DNA from: Alysiella sp.
Lineage (GTDB): Bacteria; Pseudomonadota; Gammaproteobacteria; Burkholderiales; Neisseriaceae
Assembly: GCF_030525755.1 (NCBI RefSeq)
Contig: NZ_JAUNEC010000002.1
Location: 55,716 to 119,715, forward strand
Reading direction: 5' to 3'
DNA: 64,000 nt
Positions 19,299-28,583 of the stretch are shown here, piece by piece. Made by a program: the position numbers and the translations under genes. Numbering within the stretch: position 1 is the first letter of the stretch; each line of letters starts with the position of its first letter. Below the pieces are notes generated by a model. That model saw nothing but the letters and a program-made list of their open reading frames with translations. It did not search any database and was not told where the DNA came from.

Positions 19299-19327
19299 AG
19301 GCTGCCTGAAATAGTTTCAGGCAGCCT
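19299..19327. terminator. Bidirectional DUS hairpin between convergent genes
   Basis: AGGCTGCCTGAAA / TTTCAGGCAGCCT with a 3-base loop lies between the pilin-like gene (plus) and the sulfatase-like gene (minus). Confidence 0.7.
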
Positions 19328-19358
19328 GATTTCATCTTAATCTTATAAAAAATCCTAA

Positions 19359-20786
19359 TTATTCTTTCACTTTAAAATGCAGCCATGCCACATCATTAAA
19401 ATGCAGATTTTTATACAAAGGCACATCACCCATAATCGGCGGCATGTGGTCGCCCACCACAATCACTTCCACCCCTTTCATTTCAGGTCGCTTAATGAGT
19501 TCACCCAAGTCATCAAACAACTGCGACTGCAAGCGCATATTATTACAAATATCGCCTTTGGTAACATTTAAAGCATCACAATCAAAACGTTCGGAACGCA
19601 TATCACCAACATCATAAGGCAAGTGAGCAGTTAAGGTCAGCCAATACACAAAAGTCTTTTGTTTTCCAGCTTGCTTAAATTCATCGCCAATAATGTTCAA
19701 CATCTCTTCATCACACACACCATTAAAAGCATAGCATTTTTTCAAATTCAACAAATGCTCGCCAAACACCGTTTTTTGAAAACCCACATGTGGATACCAA
19801 GCATTGCGGTCATACAACAAGCTGCTTGCTCCATGCAAACCCACAGTTTGATAGCCCGCTTTCTTAAAAACATTTGGCAAACATGATTCAAAAGTTTCGG
19901 CAGGCAATTTACTGAATGCATAGCCATTTTCAGTATTGAAATTGCATAATTCACGAATTTCTCCCTGCACCGTTGCACCATAAAAATCAAAGAACCCTTC
20001 TTCAATAAATGCCAAATTTTCTTGTTGATTATAAATATTCTGCAAAATTGCTCGATGAACAGTTGGCTCACGCGACATACCCCATGATTCAGCCACCACC
20101 AATAAAACCTTATCTGCAAAAGGCTGCCTGAAACGTTGCGAAGCATTCTCCTTATGATTAGGCATAATCACAGGCTCCATTTGCGTTAATCGGTAAAAAT
20201 CATCACCTATTTCTGAGCGATACAACTGCACCTGGCTGTGAGCGAAATAATGATTGCCACGCGCAAAGCGCAAGCCATATGTTTCATGATATTTGTCATA
20301 CTGCAAATACCAGCTGGGTAAACCAATCACACACAGTATCAAAATCACCCATTTCAATGAAGTTTTACGCATTGTCCAATTTTGTAAAAAAGGAAACAAC
20401 AGCGCGTAGATAATGGCAACAGCCGAAAGCAGCAACAAACGCAGCGGTGCGGTATGAATAAACGGCGCAAGATAACGGATGGCTGCAATATCCAAAAATG
20501 GAAAAATCTGCATGGCAAACATGATTAAGTCCACCGCAATGGCAAAAACCAATGCCACGCCGCCCAAAATTTTGCCCAATCGCCATGGCAAAGGCAATGC
20601 CATCAACAAAACTGGTAGAAAATAATCAAAATTAATCAACGGACGCGCTAAATTGCCCAAGCCAGCTACAATCCAAAAAAACAAATTGGGCAGCAACACA
20701 CACACCAAAGCCCATAACAAAGGGCTGCGATAAGTGGAAAATGGCGGCAATTGATGGTCTTTGGTTAAAAAATTGCGAATAGACAT
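19359..20786 (-). CDS. Sulfatase-fold membrane enzyme (phospho-group transferase-like)
   Basis: 475 residues: about four membrane segments in the first 165 residues, then a periplasmic alkaline-phosphatase/sulfatase-type domain. Metal and nucleophile motifs can be seen: VVAESWGMSR (Ser at the nucleophile position), a VGLHGASS segment, and VVGDHMPPI near the end, the distal metal-binding pair. This is the architecture of LtaS, OpgB and phosphoethanolamine transferases, which move phospho-alcohol groups from phospholipids. It lies between two pilin genes, on the same strand as the major pilin and 87 bp behind it. Pilin modification is therefore a reasonable inference, but lipid or glycan modification is equally possible. 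Confidence 0.75.
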   Translation of the reverse strand: MSIRNFLTKDHQLPPFSTYRSPLLWALVCVLLPNLFFWIVAGLGNLARPLINFDYFLPVLLMALPLPWRLGKILGGVALVFAIAVDLIMFAMQIFPFLDIAAIRYLAPFIHTAPLRLLLLSAVAIIYALLFPFLQNWTMRKTSLKWVILILCVIGLPSWYLQYDKYHETYGLRFARGNHYFAHSQVQLYRSEIGDDFYRLTQMEPVIMPNHKENASQRFRQPFADKVLLVVAESWGMSREPTVHRAILQNIYNQQENLAFIEEGFFDFYGATVQGEIRELCNFNTENGYAFSKLPAETFESCLPNVFKKAGYQTVGLHGASSLLYDRNAWYPHVGFQKTVFGEHLLNLKKCYAFNGVCDEEMLNIIGDEFKQAGKQKTFVYWLTLTAHLPYDVGDMRSERFDCDALNVTKGDICNNMRLQSQLFDDLGELIKRPEMKGVEVIVVGDHMPPIMGDVPLYKNLHFNDVAWLHFKVKE

Positions 20787-20820
20787 GACATTTATTCCAT
20801 TAAAAAATCCAAAATAGCAG

Positions 20821-20852
20821 AAAAACCGCCTGCCTTATCAGCAAGCGGTTTC
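20821..20852 (-). terminator. Terminator after the major pilin gene
   Basis: On the minus strand AAACCGCTTGC and GCAGGCGGTTT pair around GATAAG-like loop bases and are followed by TTTCTGC. Allows some readthrough into the sulfatase-like gene. Confidence 0.65.
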
Positions 20853-20872
20853 TATTACCGAATTACGGCTTA

Positions 20873-21376
20873 TTAAGTTGATTTTTTGCAACCAGTAGGA
20901 ATGAATTTGTCTTTCCAACCAGTACCTTTACCATCAACCACGCAAGTCCATACGCCAGTAGCATCACGTTTTTGAGAAATTACAGTACCTTTAATGTCGC
21001 CATTCACATTGCGACCCAAAGTTGCAGCAACAGTTACTTCGCTGGGTTTAGCTGCATCCCAAGTTAAATCTAATTGACCCATCAAGTTAGAACGGGTTTG
21101 TGCAGAAGTTGCAGTGGTAGTTTCAGCACCAGTTGACAAACCGATAGGTGAAACAGAAGTACCAGGATTGGTCGTACCCAGAACAGGTTGTTTACCTTCA
21201 AACAAAGCTGCGTCAACTGCAGTTTTGGCAGCAGCCAACTCACCTACTACGCGAGTGGTTTGTGATTTAGAAATGTAATCTTGGTACAAAGGCAATGCGA
21301 TAGCAGCCAAAATACCGATAATAGCGATTACAATCATCAACTCAATCAGTGTGAAACCTTTTTGCAATGTTTTCAT
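20873..21376 (-). CDS. Major type IV pilin, PilE/PilA type
   Basis: 167 residues. Leader MKTLQKG is followed by mature [20 protein letters not shown], with the prepilin peptidase site G/F and Glu5. The globular domain ends in a disulfide loop between WTC and PTGC around GWKDKFIP. It would form retractable fibres for twitching, adhesion and DNA uptake. It has a strong GGAG ribosome site, a leader of about 100 nt and a sigma-54 type promoter (21485-21500). Those features and the canonical helix mark it as the likely main pilin, in contrast to the weaker signals of the paralogue at 18714. Confidence 0.95.
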   Translation of the reverse strand: MKTLQKGFTLIELMIVIAIIGILAAIALPLYQDYISKSQTTRVVGELAAAKTAVDAALFEGKQPVLGTTNPGTSVSPIGLSTGAETTTATSAQTRSNLMGQLDLTWDAAKPSEVTVAATLGRNVNGDIKGTVISQKRDATGVWTCVVDGKGTGWKDKFIPTGCKKST

Positions 21377-21484
21377 TTTAATATCTCCAAAAGATAATTA
21401 CCAGCATCTTGATTTAAAAAGGAAGTTGCCGAAAGATGCTGTGTTTTTTGTGTTCGGCAAATTCTGCTGTCTTACCTGATTGGT

Positions 21485-21500
21485 AGCAGGGGCAATGCCA
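21485..21500 (-). promoter_or_regulatory. Sigma-54 type promoter of the major pilin gene
   Basis: Minus strand TGGCATTGCCCCTGCT. The GG and GC doublets have the required 10-bp gap between them, matching the -24/-12 consensus TGGCAC-N5-TTGCW at most positions. It predicts a start near 21474 and a roughly 98-nt leader. RpoN control of pilin is known in several proteobacteria. Confidence 0.65.
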
Positions 21501-21768
21501 AGTTAATTTTTATTTTTATTTTATTGTTTTAATTGATTATTTTGTTTTCTGACATTTTTTGTCAGTGTATTTTTTATGCCGATTGTGGCATTTCAGGCAG
21601 CATGAGATGACGTTTTTTGTCAGAACGGCGTGTATCATGCACTTTAATGCAATGGTGTTTTAGATGTTGTTTGGCGTGTGCTGGTCAGGCAGCCCAAAAT
21701 ACCGAAAAGCGTTTATAATTCGCCTGCTTTTCAGGCAGCAAAACAACAATTCAGAGGAGAGTAGGATT

Positions 21769-23028
21769 ATGCAGGTTATCGTTTTGGGCGCAGGCGTGGT
21801 TGGCGTTGCTACGGCTTATTATCTGAACCAGGCTGGGCATCAGGTTACCGTGATTGACCGTGCTGCTGGTGTGGCAGATGAAACCAGTTACGCCAATGCA
21901 GGGCAGCTTTCTTTTGGTTATACCACGCCTTGGGCTGCGCCAAATATCCCTATGAAAGCTTTGAAGTGGTTGGGTAAAAAACATTCGCCTTTGATTATTC
22001 GCCCTGATGGTAGCTTGTTTCAAATGCGTTGGTTGGCGCAAATGACTGCAAATTGCAACAGTGTGGCTTACTCGCGCAATCAATCGCGCATGATGCGGAT
22101 TTCGGAATACAGTCGCGCTTTGTTGCACCAATTTGAAGCAGAAGAAAAACTGGATTTTGAACAGCGACATCAAGGTACTTTGCACTTGTTCCGTGATGCA
22201 ACTTTGTTCAGGCAGCATTGTCAAAGTATGGGTGTATTAGACAGTTTTAATGTGCCATATCAGCAACTTGATGCTGATGGTGTGTTGCAATTTGAGCCAG
22301 CTCTTGCTCATATTCGCCACCAAATCGCAGGTGCATTTCATTTGCCCAACGACAGCACAGGTGATTGTCGCTTGTTCACGCAAAAATTGGCGCAGTTGTT
22401 GCAAACACGCGGTGTGCAATTTGTGTTCAATAGCGAAATCAGTCGCTTTGAGGTTTCAGGCAGCCTGATTACAGGGGTTCATGCAGGTGGGCAAATGTTT
22501 ACCGCTGATGCTTTTGTGTGTGCATTGGGCAGTTTCAGTCGTACGGTGTTACAACAAATTGGTTTGGATTTGCCTGTTTATCCTGTAAAAGGTTATTCGC
22601 TGACGATTCCAATTGCCGATGAAAATCGCGCTCCACAATCTACGGTGTTGGACGAAACCTATAAAGTGGCACTTACGCGCTTTAATAATCGCATTCGCGT
22701 GGGCGGTATGGCGGAATTGTCGGGCTATCAAATCAGGCTGCCTGAAACCCATAAGGAAACATTGAGTATGGTGGTCAATGAATTGTTTCCTCATGGTGGA
22801 TACACCGAACAAGCCGAGTATTGGAGCGGTTTGCGTCCGATGACACCTGATAGCACGCCAATCATTGGTAAAACCCGTTTTGATAATCTGTTTACCAATA
22901 CAGGACATGGTACGCTGGGTTGGACGATGTCGCTGGGTTCGGGAAAATTAACGGCGGATTGTGTGGGTGGAAAAACCACCGACATTCAAGCCGATGATTT
23001 GGGTATGGCGCGTTATGCTTGTGCTTGA
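21769..23028 (+). CDS. dadA: D-amino acid dehydrogenase, small subunit
   Basis: FAD enzyme at the inner membrane that oxidises D-alanine and other D-amino acids to keto acids and passes electrons to the respiratory chain. 419 residues from ATG 21769, preceded by GAGGAGAGTAGG. The dinucleotide-binding fold [17 protein letters not shown] is at residues 3-19, and the C-terminal FAD contacts lie in [19 protein letters not shown] and [11 protein letters not shown]. The longer frame from 21664 runs through a DUS and is not the start. It works opposite to alr (14.4-15.5 kb). A DUS hairpin follows. Confidence 0.96.
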   Translation: MQVIVLGAGVVGVATAYYLNQAGHQVTVIDRAAGVADETSYANAGQLSFGYTTPWAAPNIPMKALKWLGKKHSPLIIRPDGSLFQMRWLAQMTANCNSVAYSRNQSRMMRISEYSRALLHQFEAEEKLDFEQRHQGTLHLFRDATLFRQHCQSMGVLDSFNVPYQQLDADGVLQFEPALAHIRHQIAGAFHLPNDSTGDCRLFTQKLAQLLQTRGVQFVFNSEISRFEVSGSLITGVHAGGQMFTADAFVCALGSFSRTVLQQIGLDLPVYPVKGYSLTIPIADENRAPQSTVLDETYKVALTRFNNRIRVGGMAELSGYQIRLPETHKETLSMVVNELFPHGGYTEQAEYWSGLRPMTPDSTPIIGKTRFDNLFTNTGHGTLGWTMSLGSGKLTADCVGGKTTDIQADDLGMARYACA

Positions 23029-23046
23029 TTGACAGCCAGATGATGC

Positions 23047-23083
23047 AAACAGGCTGCCTGAAAGGTTTTCAGGCAGCCTGTTT
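23047..23083 (+). terminator. DUS hairpin terminator of dadA
   Basis: AAACAGGCTGCCTGAAA and its complement with a 3-base loop, ending in GTTT. Confidence 0.8.
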
Positions 23084-23095
23084 GATGTCGGATAC

Positions 23096-23148
23096 GGTCG
23101 TGAAAAAGTGCAAAAGCAGTATTAGGCGACAACGAGAGCCGTGTATCA
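23096..23148. mobile_element. Partial Correia-like element
   Basis: GGTCGTGAAAAAGTGCAAAA followed by 'ggcgacaacgagagccgtgt' matches one end of the 103-bp element at 51532-51638 and 35381-35483. The other end is missing. Confidence 0.5.
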
Positions 23149-23188
23149 ATATGTGGTTAATTCATTGACAAATAGGATAAGTTACACC

Positions 23189-23426
23189 CTATATGGTGTC
23201 TCATTTTGTATTTGATTTACTATATTTTGAGCATGACCTAATGAGGGGTATCGGGTGGGGGCAGGCACCCACCATTTCACATCATTCATTTTCAATGCGT
23301 AGGGTGTGTATCACATGCCACAATTTCAAACAATTTCCTAATATTTTGGTGTGTGGTACGCACCCTGCAAAATGTGTTTTTAAAACTTGTCGTGTACTGT
23401 TAGGCTGCCTGAAAGGTTTGGATTGT
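23189..23426. repeat. Intergenic repeats between dadA and hemL
   Basis: Bases 23189-23230 ('ctatatggtg...ttga', about 42 bp) recur almost exactly at 48780-48823. Next come GGGTGGGGGCAGGCACCCACC (near 23250-23272, an inverted repeat of the GGGTG...CACCC type) and GTAGGGTGTGTATCAC with GGTACGCACCC. No gene is evident here. Confidence 0.5.
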
Positions 23427-24710
23427 TTACTTCATTTGTGCAAACACATGTTTTGCAATCTCAATCGTTTCCTCAATCAATTCAGGCGTGTGTGCAGCAG
23501 ACACAAAACCCGCTTCATAAGCCGAAGGTCCAAATGCCACATTTTTGTTCAACATCGCATGGAAAAATTGTTTGAAACCATCAACATTGCTCGCCATCAT
23601 ATCGGCATAAGTTTGGGGGAATTGTTGGGCGAAATACAAACCAAACATACCGCCCACGCTATCGGCACAAAAATCCACGCCAGATGCTTGTGCTGCCGAT
23701 GTTAAACCTTGCGCCAGTTGTTGGGTTCGGGCAGACAGGTTTTCATAAAAATCAGGGCGTTGAATAATCTCCAAAGTTTTCAAACCAGCCGCCACCGCCA
23801 CAGGGTTGCCCGACAAAGTGCCTGCCTGATACACCCCACCCAAAGGCGAAATGCAATCCATAATCTCTTTTTTGCCGCCAAATGCCGCCAAAGGCATACC
23901 GCCACCAATCACTTTGCCCATGGTGGTCAAATCGGGCGTGATGCCGTGCAAGGATTGTGCGCCACCCAATGCCACGCGAAAACCCGTCATCACTTCATCG
24001 TAAATCAGCACCGCACCGTTTTGTTCGGTAACTTGGCGCAGGGTTTGGACAAACTCGGGTGTGGCGCGAACCAAATTCATGTTGCCCGCAATCGGCTCCA
24101 AAATCACGCCTGCAATTTGCTCGCCCAATTCGTCAAACGCCTGTTTTAAGGCTGACACATCGTTGTAGGGCAACACAATGGTGTGTTGGGTCAAATCGCT
24201 TGGCACGCCAGCCGAACTGGGGTTGCCGAATGTGAGCAAACCCGAACCTGCTTTCACGAGCAAACTGTCGGAATGCCCATGATAGCAGCCTTCAAATTTG
24301 ACGATTTTGTCGCGCCCCGTGTAGCCACGCGCCAAACGAATTGCCGTCATGGTCGCCTCCGTGCCAGAGCTGACCAAACGCAAACGTTGTACGCTTGGCA
24401 CGATTTTAGCGATTTCTTCGGCAATGGCAATTTCGCCCTCGGTGGGTGCGCCAAACGACAAACCGCCCAGCGCGGCAGCCTGAACTGCCTCCACCACTTC
24501 GGGGTGGGCGTGTCCGACAATTGCCGTTCCCCAAGAGCCAACATAATCAATGTATTGTGTGCCGTTTGCGTCCCAAACGTGTGCGCCTTGCGCTTTGCTG
24601 ATGAAACGCGGAATGCCGCCCACGCTGCCAAAAGCGCGAACAGGCGAGTTTACGCCAGCAGGAATGATTTGTTTGGCGCGTTCAAATAAGGTTTCGTTTT
24701 GATTGGACAT
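23427..24710 (-). CDS. hemL: Glutamate-1-semialdehyde 2,1-aminomutase
   Basis: PLP enzyme that makes 5-aminolevulinate from glutamate-1-semialdehyde, the C5 route into haem. It has 427 residues, the usual length. The opening [20 protein letters not shown], the [21 protein letters not shown] phosphate-binding block (two stretches) and the PLP lysine in [17 protein letters not shown] are intact. It is downstream of mpl on the same strand. hemB and hemJ are elsewhere in the window. Confidence 0.98.
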   Translation of the reverse strand: MSNQNETLFERAKQIIPAGVNSPVRAFGSVGGIPRFISKAQGAHVWDANGTQYIDYVGSWGTAIVGHAHPEVVEAVQAAALGGLSFGAPTEGEIAIAEEIAKIVPSVQRLRLVSSGTEATMTAIRLARGYTGRDKIVKFEGCYHGHSDSLLVKAGSGLLTFGNPSSAGVPSDLTQHTIVLPYNDVSALKQAFDELGEQIAGVILEPIAGNMNLVRATPEFVQTLRQVTEQNGAVLIYDEVMTGFRVALGGAQSLHGITPDLTTMGKVIGGGMPLAAFGGKKEIMDCISPLGGVYQAGTLSGNPVAVAAGLKTLEIIQRPDFYENLSARTQQLAQGLTSAAQASGVDFCADSVGGMFGLYFAQQFPQTYADMMASNVDGFKQFFHAMLNKNVAFGPSAYEAGFVSAAHTPELIEETIEIAKHVFAQMK

Positions 24711-24780
24711 TTTGGTCTTTCATGTTGATTTGAATAAGGAGAGATTTTAGTGTGATTGGTGTTTTCAGGCAGCCTGAAAT

Positions 24781-26139
24781 TTATCTGCCCAATTTCGCCA
24801 ACAGTTTATCGTGAATGCCACCAAATCCGCCATTGGACATAATCAAAATATGGTCGCCATTTTGCGCGAATTGTGCCAAATCGTTCACAAAATCGTCAAA
24901 ATTTTGTCCGATGTGCAATTTGTCGCCCAAAGGATTGAGGGCTGTCTGAACGTCCCAATCCACACCGCCAGCATAGCAGAACACCGCGTCCGCGCCACGC
25001 AAACTTTCAGGCAGCGCGGCTTTCATCGTGCCGAGTTTCATGGTGTTGGAACGCGGCTCCAACACGGCAACAATTCGCGCTTTGCCCACTTTTTGGCGCA
25101 AACCGTCCAGTGTGGTGGCGATAGCAGTGGGGTGATGGGCGAAATCATCGTAAACGGTTATGTTGTTGACCACGCCTTTGATTTCCATGCGTCTTTTTAC
25201 GTTTTTGAATTGGCTCAACGCTTCGCAGGCTGCCTGAACGTTCACGCCAACGTGTTTTGCAGCCGCAATCACGGCAAGGGCGTTTTGGCGATTGTGTTCG
25301 CCCAACAAATCCCACGCGATGTGTCCGACCGTTTCGCCGTGAAATTGCACGTCAAAGCTGCCGTCTTGTTGCAAGTTGCTGATTTGCCAGTCGCTTTGTT
25401 CGCCAAAAAATTGGGTGGGTGTCCAGCAGCCGCGTTCCAAGACGTTTTTCAGGCTGCTTTCGCGTCCGTTTGCCACGATTAAGCCTTCGCTTGGCACGGT
25501 GCGGACGAGATGATGAAATTGGGTTTGAATGGCGTTTAAATCGGGAAAAATGTCGGCATGGTCGTATTCCAAATTGTTCAAAATCGCGGTGCGGGGGCGG
25601 TAGTGAACGAATTTGCTGCGTTTGTCAAAGAATGCGGTGTCGTATTCATCGGCTTCAATCACGAAAAACGATGAGCCATTTTGTGGCAAACGCGCTGAAA
25701 CATCAAAGTTTTGCGGCACACCGCCAATCAAAAAGCCTGCGCCATATCCTGCGTATTCCAACACCCACGCGAGCATGGAGGCAGTGGTGGTTTTGCCGTG
25801 CGTGCCTGCCACGCCCAGCACCCACATTTTGTGCAACACGTTTTCCGCCAGCCATTGCGGGCCCGATGTGTAGGGCAAGCCTTTGTTTAAAATGGCTTCA
25901 ATCACGTCCATGCCGCGTTTGGCAACGTTGCCGACCACATACACATCGGCTGGGAAGGTGTCCAACTGTGCCGCGTCAAAGCCTTCGTGGATTTCAATGC
26001 CCAAGTTTTCCAGTTGCGTACTCATGGGTGGATACATTTTGGCATCGCAACCTGTTACTTTGAAACCTGCTTGTTGGGCGATGGCTGCCAGTCCGCCCAT
26101 GAATGTGCCGCCTATGCCGATGATGTGAATGTGTGCCAT
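24781..26139 (-). CDS. mpl: UDP-MurNAc:L-Ala-gamma-D-Glu-meso-DAP ligase Mpl
   Basis: Recycling ligase that attaches the salvaged murein tripeptide to UDP-MurNAc in the cytoplasm. 452 residues from ATG 26139 (MAHIHIIGIGGTFMGGLA). The MurC-like N-domain, the ATP loop GTHGKTTT (residues 112-119), the EADEYDTAFFDKRSKFVHY segment of Mpl and the C-terminal domain with VLEPRSNTMKLG are present. The frame extends six codons further upstream without support. hemL follows after 70 bp with a palindromic DUS (24764). parE is divergent. Confidence 0.97.
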   Translation of the reverse strand: MAHIHIIGIGGTFMGGLAAIAQQAGFKVTGCDAKMYPPMSTQLENLGIEIHEGFDAAQLDTFPADVYVVGNVAKRGMDVIEAILNKGLPYTSGPQWLAENVLHKMWVLGVAGTHGKTTTASMLAWVLEYAGYGAGFLIGGVPQNFDVSARLPQNGSSFFVIEADEYDTAFFDKRSKFVHYRPRTAILNNLEYDHADIFPDLNAIQTQFHHLVRTVPSEGLIVANGRESSLKNVLERGCWTPTQFFGEQSDWQISNLQQDGSFDVQFHGETVGHIAWDLLGEHNRQNALAVIAAAKHVGVNVQAACEALSQFKNVKRRMEIKGVVNNITVYDDFAHHPTAIATTLDGLRQKVGKARIVAVLEPRSNTMKLGTMKAALPESLRGADAVFCYAGGVDWDVQTALNPLGDKLHIGQNFDDFVNDLAQFAQNGDHILIMSNGGFGGIHDKLLAKLGR

Positions 26140-26212
26140 GCTTTGGATTTCCAACAATATTTAAAATGCGCGAATTATAAAGGATTTTCAGGCAGCCACG
26201 TTGACGGAAATT

Positions 26213-26251
26213 ATGGTCGCCTTGTATTGCTTTTTTGCTTTCACGACTATA
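26213..26251. mobile_element. Partial Correia-like element upstream of parE
   Basis: ATGGTCGCCTTGTATTGCTT followed by TTTTGCTTTCACGACTATA. This is one end of the same element seen complete at 35381-35483 (ATGGTCGCCTTACATTGCTT there). It lies in the mpl-parE promoter region. Confidence 0.5.
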
Positions 26252-26326
26252 CCGTTATTGGGCTGCCTGAAAAGCACAAATCCTTTACAATATACCCCTA
26301 AAATTGTTTCAGAAACCACATTCACA

Positions 26327-28315
26327 ATGGCAAAAAATCCATCTTATTCCGAAGAAAGCATTAAAGTTCTCAAAGGTTTAGAGCCTGTCAAAGAACGCCC
26401 TGGTATGTACACCCGCACCGATTCGCCCACCCACATCATTCAAGAAGTGATAGACAATGCCGCAGACGAAGCATTGGGCGGACACGCCACACAAATTGAC
26501 GTACAAATCCACCCCGACCATTCCATTACCGTGCGCGACAACGGGCGCGGCATTCCCACAGGTTTGCACCCCATTGAGCAAATTCCCGTTATTGAACTGG
26601 TATTTACCCAGCTCCACGCAGGCGGCAAATTCAACAAAAAAGACGGCAATGGCGCATACGCCTTTTCAGGCGGTTTGCACGGTGTGGGCGTGTCCGTAAC
26701 CAACGCCCTGTCCACGCGCTTGGAAGTCAGCGTCAAACGCGAAGGCAAAATCTCACGCATCGTGTTCGCGCATGGCGAAGTGCTTGAACCGCTACACGAA
26801 ATCGGCAAATGCAGCCCCAAAGACACAGGCACCGAAATCCGCGTTTACCCCGACCCCAAATACTTTGAACAAGCCAACTACAATTTGACCGAATTAGAAC
26901 GCCTGCTCCGCGCCAAAGCCGTGTTATTACAAGGCGTGAGCGTGTCGCTAACGCGCCACATCAAAGGGCAGCCTGAAAATACCGCCCACACCCAAACATG
27001 GCATTATCCGCAAGGTTTACGCAGCTATCTTGCCGATTTATTGGTAAACGCACAAGAAATCGCCCCCATTTTCGCCAGCGAAAACCACATTTCAGGCAGC
27101 CACGAAGATTTCCGCGAAGGCGAAGGCGCGGCATTTGCCCTCACATGGCTGGAAGAAGGCAGTTGCGCCAACGAAAGCTACGTCAATCTCATTCCCACGC
27201 CATTGGGCGGCACGCACGAAGCAGGTTTAAAACAAGCCACGTTCAATGCCGTAAACAATTTCATCAATCACCACAACCTGTTACCGCGTGGCGTCAAATT
27301 GCAAAGCGATGACGTGTTCAGCCGCGTGGCGTTTGTGCTGTCCGCGCGCGTGCTTGACCCCCAATTCCAAGGGCAAACCAAAGACAAACTCACCAACCGA
27401 GACGCGCTCAAACTGGTTGCCACCGTGTGTGCCGACCCATTGGAATTGTGGCTCAATCAAAACGTGGAAATGGGCAAAAAAATCGCCGAGCTAGCCATCA
27501 AACAAGCCCAAGCGCGTATGCGTTCTGTGAAAAAAGTGGAAAAGAAAAAAGGCTCTGGCGTGGCGGTTTTACCAGGCAAATTGACCGATTGCGAAAGCGA
27601 AGACGTACGCGAAAACGAATTGTTTTTGGTAGAAGGCGATTCGGCTGGCGGTTCAGCCAAATTGGCGCGAGATAAGCGTTTTCAGGCAGTTTTGCCCTTG
27701 CGCGGTAAAGTGTTGAACAGCTTTGAAATTCACAAAGACCAACTGTTTGGCAATGCCGAAATCCACGACATTTCAGTCGCCATTGGCGTGGACCCACACG
27801 GTGCCGATGACGATGTGGATTTGAGCGGTTTGCGTTACGGCAAAATCGCCATTTTGTCCGATGCAGACGTGGACGGCGCACACATTCAAGTGTTGCTTTT
27901 GACGCTTTTTTACCGTCATTTTCCTAAATTGGTGGCAAATGGCAACATTTATGTGGCACAACCACCGCTTTTCCGCGTGGACGTGAACGCGCAAGGCAAA
28001 AACAAACCCGCTCGCAAATTGTACGCACTGGACGAAAACGAATTGAAAGCCATCTTGGAAAGATTGAGCAGCGAAAAAATCCGCGAAAATGGTTTTTCCA
28101 TCAGCCGATTCAAAGGCTTGGGCGAGATGAATCCCGACCAACTGAAAGACACCACTTTGCACCCCGACACACGCAGGCTGCTGCAAGTGCAAATCCCCAC
28201 ACAAGACACGGCACACACCGAAACCGTGTTCCTGAAACTGATGGGCAAGGGCGAAGCGGCAAGCCGCCGCGCGTGGATGGAAGCCGAAGGGGATAAGGCG
28301 GAAGGGGATATTTGA
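26327..28315 (+). CDS. parE: DNA topoisomerase IV subunit B
   Basis: ATPase subunit of topoisomerase IV, which decatenates daughter chromosomes. 662 residues from ATG 26327. The GHKL ATPase motifs are EVIDNAADEALGG (about 40-52), DNGRGIP (71-77) and GGLHGVGVSVTNALS. The TOPRIM domain has EGDSAGGSAK (from residue 436) and the SDADVDGAH metal site. The length lacks the large insertion of many GyrB proteins, and the C-terminus FKGLGEMNPDQLKDTTL fits ParE. The frame open to 26201 covers a DUS and a repeat, not coding sequence. Codon use is C-rich like argG. Confidence 0.95.
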   Translation: MAKNPSYSEESIKVLKGLEPVKERPGMYTRTDSPTHIIQEVIDNAADEALGGHATQIDVQIHPDHSITVRDNGRGIPTGLHPIEQIPVIELVFTQLHAGGKFNKKDGNGAYAFSGGLHGVGVSVTNALSTRLEVSVKREGKISRIVFAHGEVLEPLHEIGKCSPKDTGTEIRVYPDPKYFEQANYNLTELERLLRAKAVLLQGVSVSLTRHIKGQPENTAHTQTWHYPQGLRSYLADLLVNAQEIAPIFASENHISGSHEDFREGEGAAFALTWLEEGSCANESYVNLIPTPLGGTHEAGLKQATFNAVNNFINHHNLLPRGVKLQSDDVFSRVAFVLSARVLDPQFQGQTKDKLTNRDALKLVATVCADPLELWLNQNVEMGKKIAELAIKQAQARMRSVKKVEKKKGSGVAVLPGKLTDCESEDVRENELFLVEGDSAGGSAKLARDKRFQAVLPLRGKVLNSFEIHKDQLFGNAEIHDISVAIGVDPHGADDDVDLSGLRYGKIAILSDADVDGAHIQVLLLTLFYRHFPKLVANGNIYVAQPPLFRVDVNAQGKNKPARKLYALDENELKAILERLSSEKIRENGFSISRFKGLGEMNPDQLKDTTLHPDTRRLLQVQIPTQDTAHTETVFLKLMGKGEAASRRAWMEAEGDKAEGDI

Positions 28316-28388
28316 ATTTTTGATTTCATGGTAATTTCTGGTTTTCAGGCAGCCTTTTATGGGCAGTTGCAATTTTTGTGTATCATAA

Positions 28389-28420
28389 TTTGTTTATTGC
28401 TGGAATACGCAATAGACAAA
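28389..28420. promoter_or_regulatory. Inverted repeat upstream of bioB (possible operator)
   Basis: TTTGTTTATTGC, 8 bp, then GCAATAGACAAA: a 12-bp inverted repeat with one mismatch, 164 bp before the bioB start. The layout resembles a repressor operator (BirA sites are TTGTAAACC-type repeats, which this only loosely resembles). Confidence 0.35.
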
Positions 28421-28583
28421 CAGATGGGTTAAAATATTGCTTTACTAAAGGCTGCCTGAAAGCCAATTCAATTAAAGTGAAAATCATTTTTCTGGTTTTC
28501 TTTTTTCGCAACATTCCACATTATGCGGAATGCCCCTGCTGTCAGCAACAATGTGTTGCTGCAAAAAACATAAGGAATTTGAC

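Noticed and set aside
21664..21768. Extended N-terminus of dadA and of several other genes (gpsA, alr, parE, mpl, MATE)
   Set aside because: The extensions pass through DUS or repeats, lack ribosome sites and precede clear family N-termini.
27773..28372. 199-codon minus-strand frame opposite parE
   Set aside because: Lies over the TOPRIM and C-terminal part of ParE, with no start signal.
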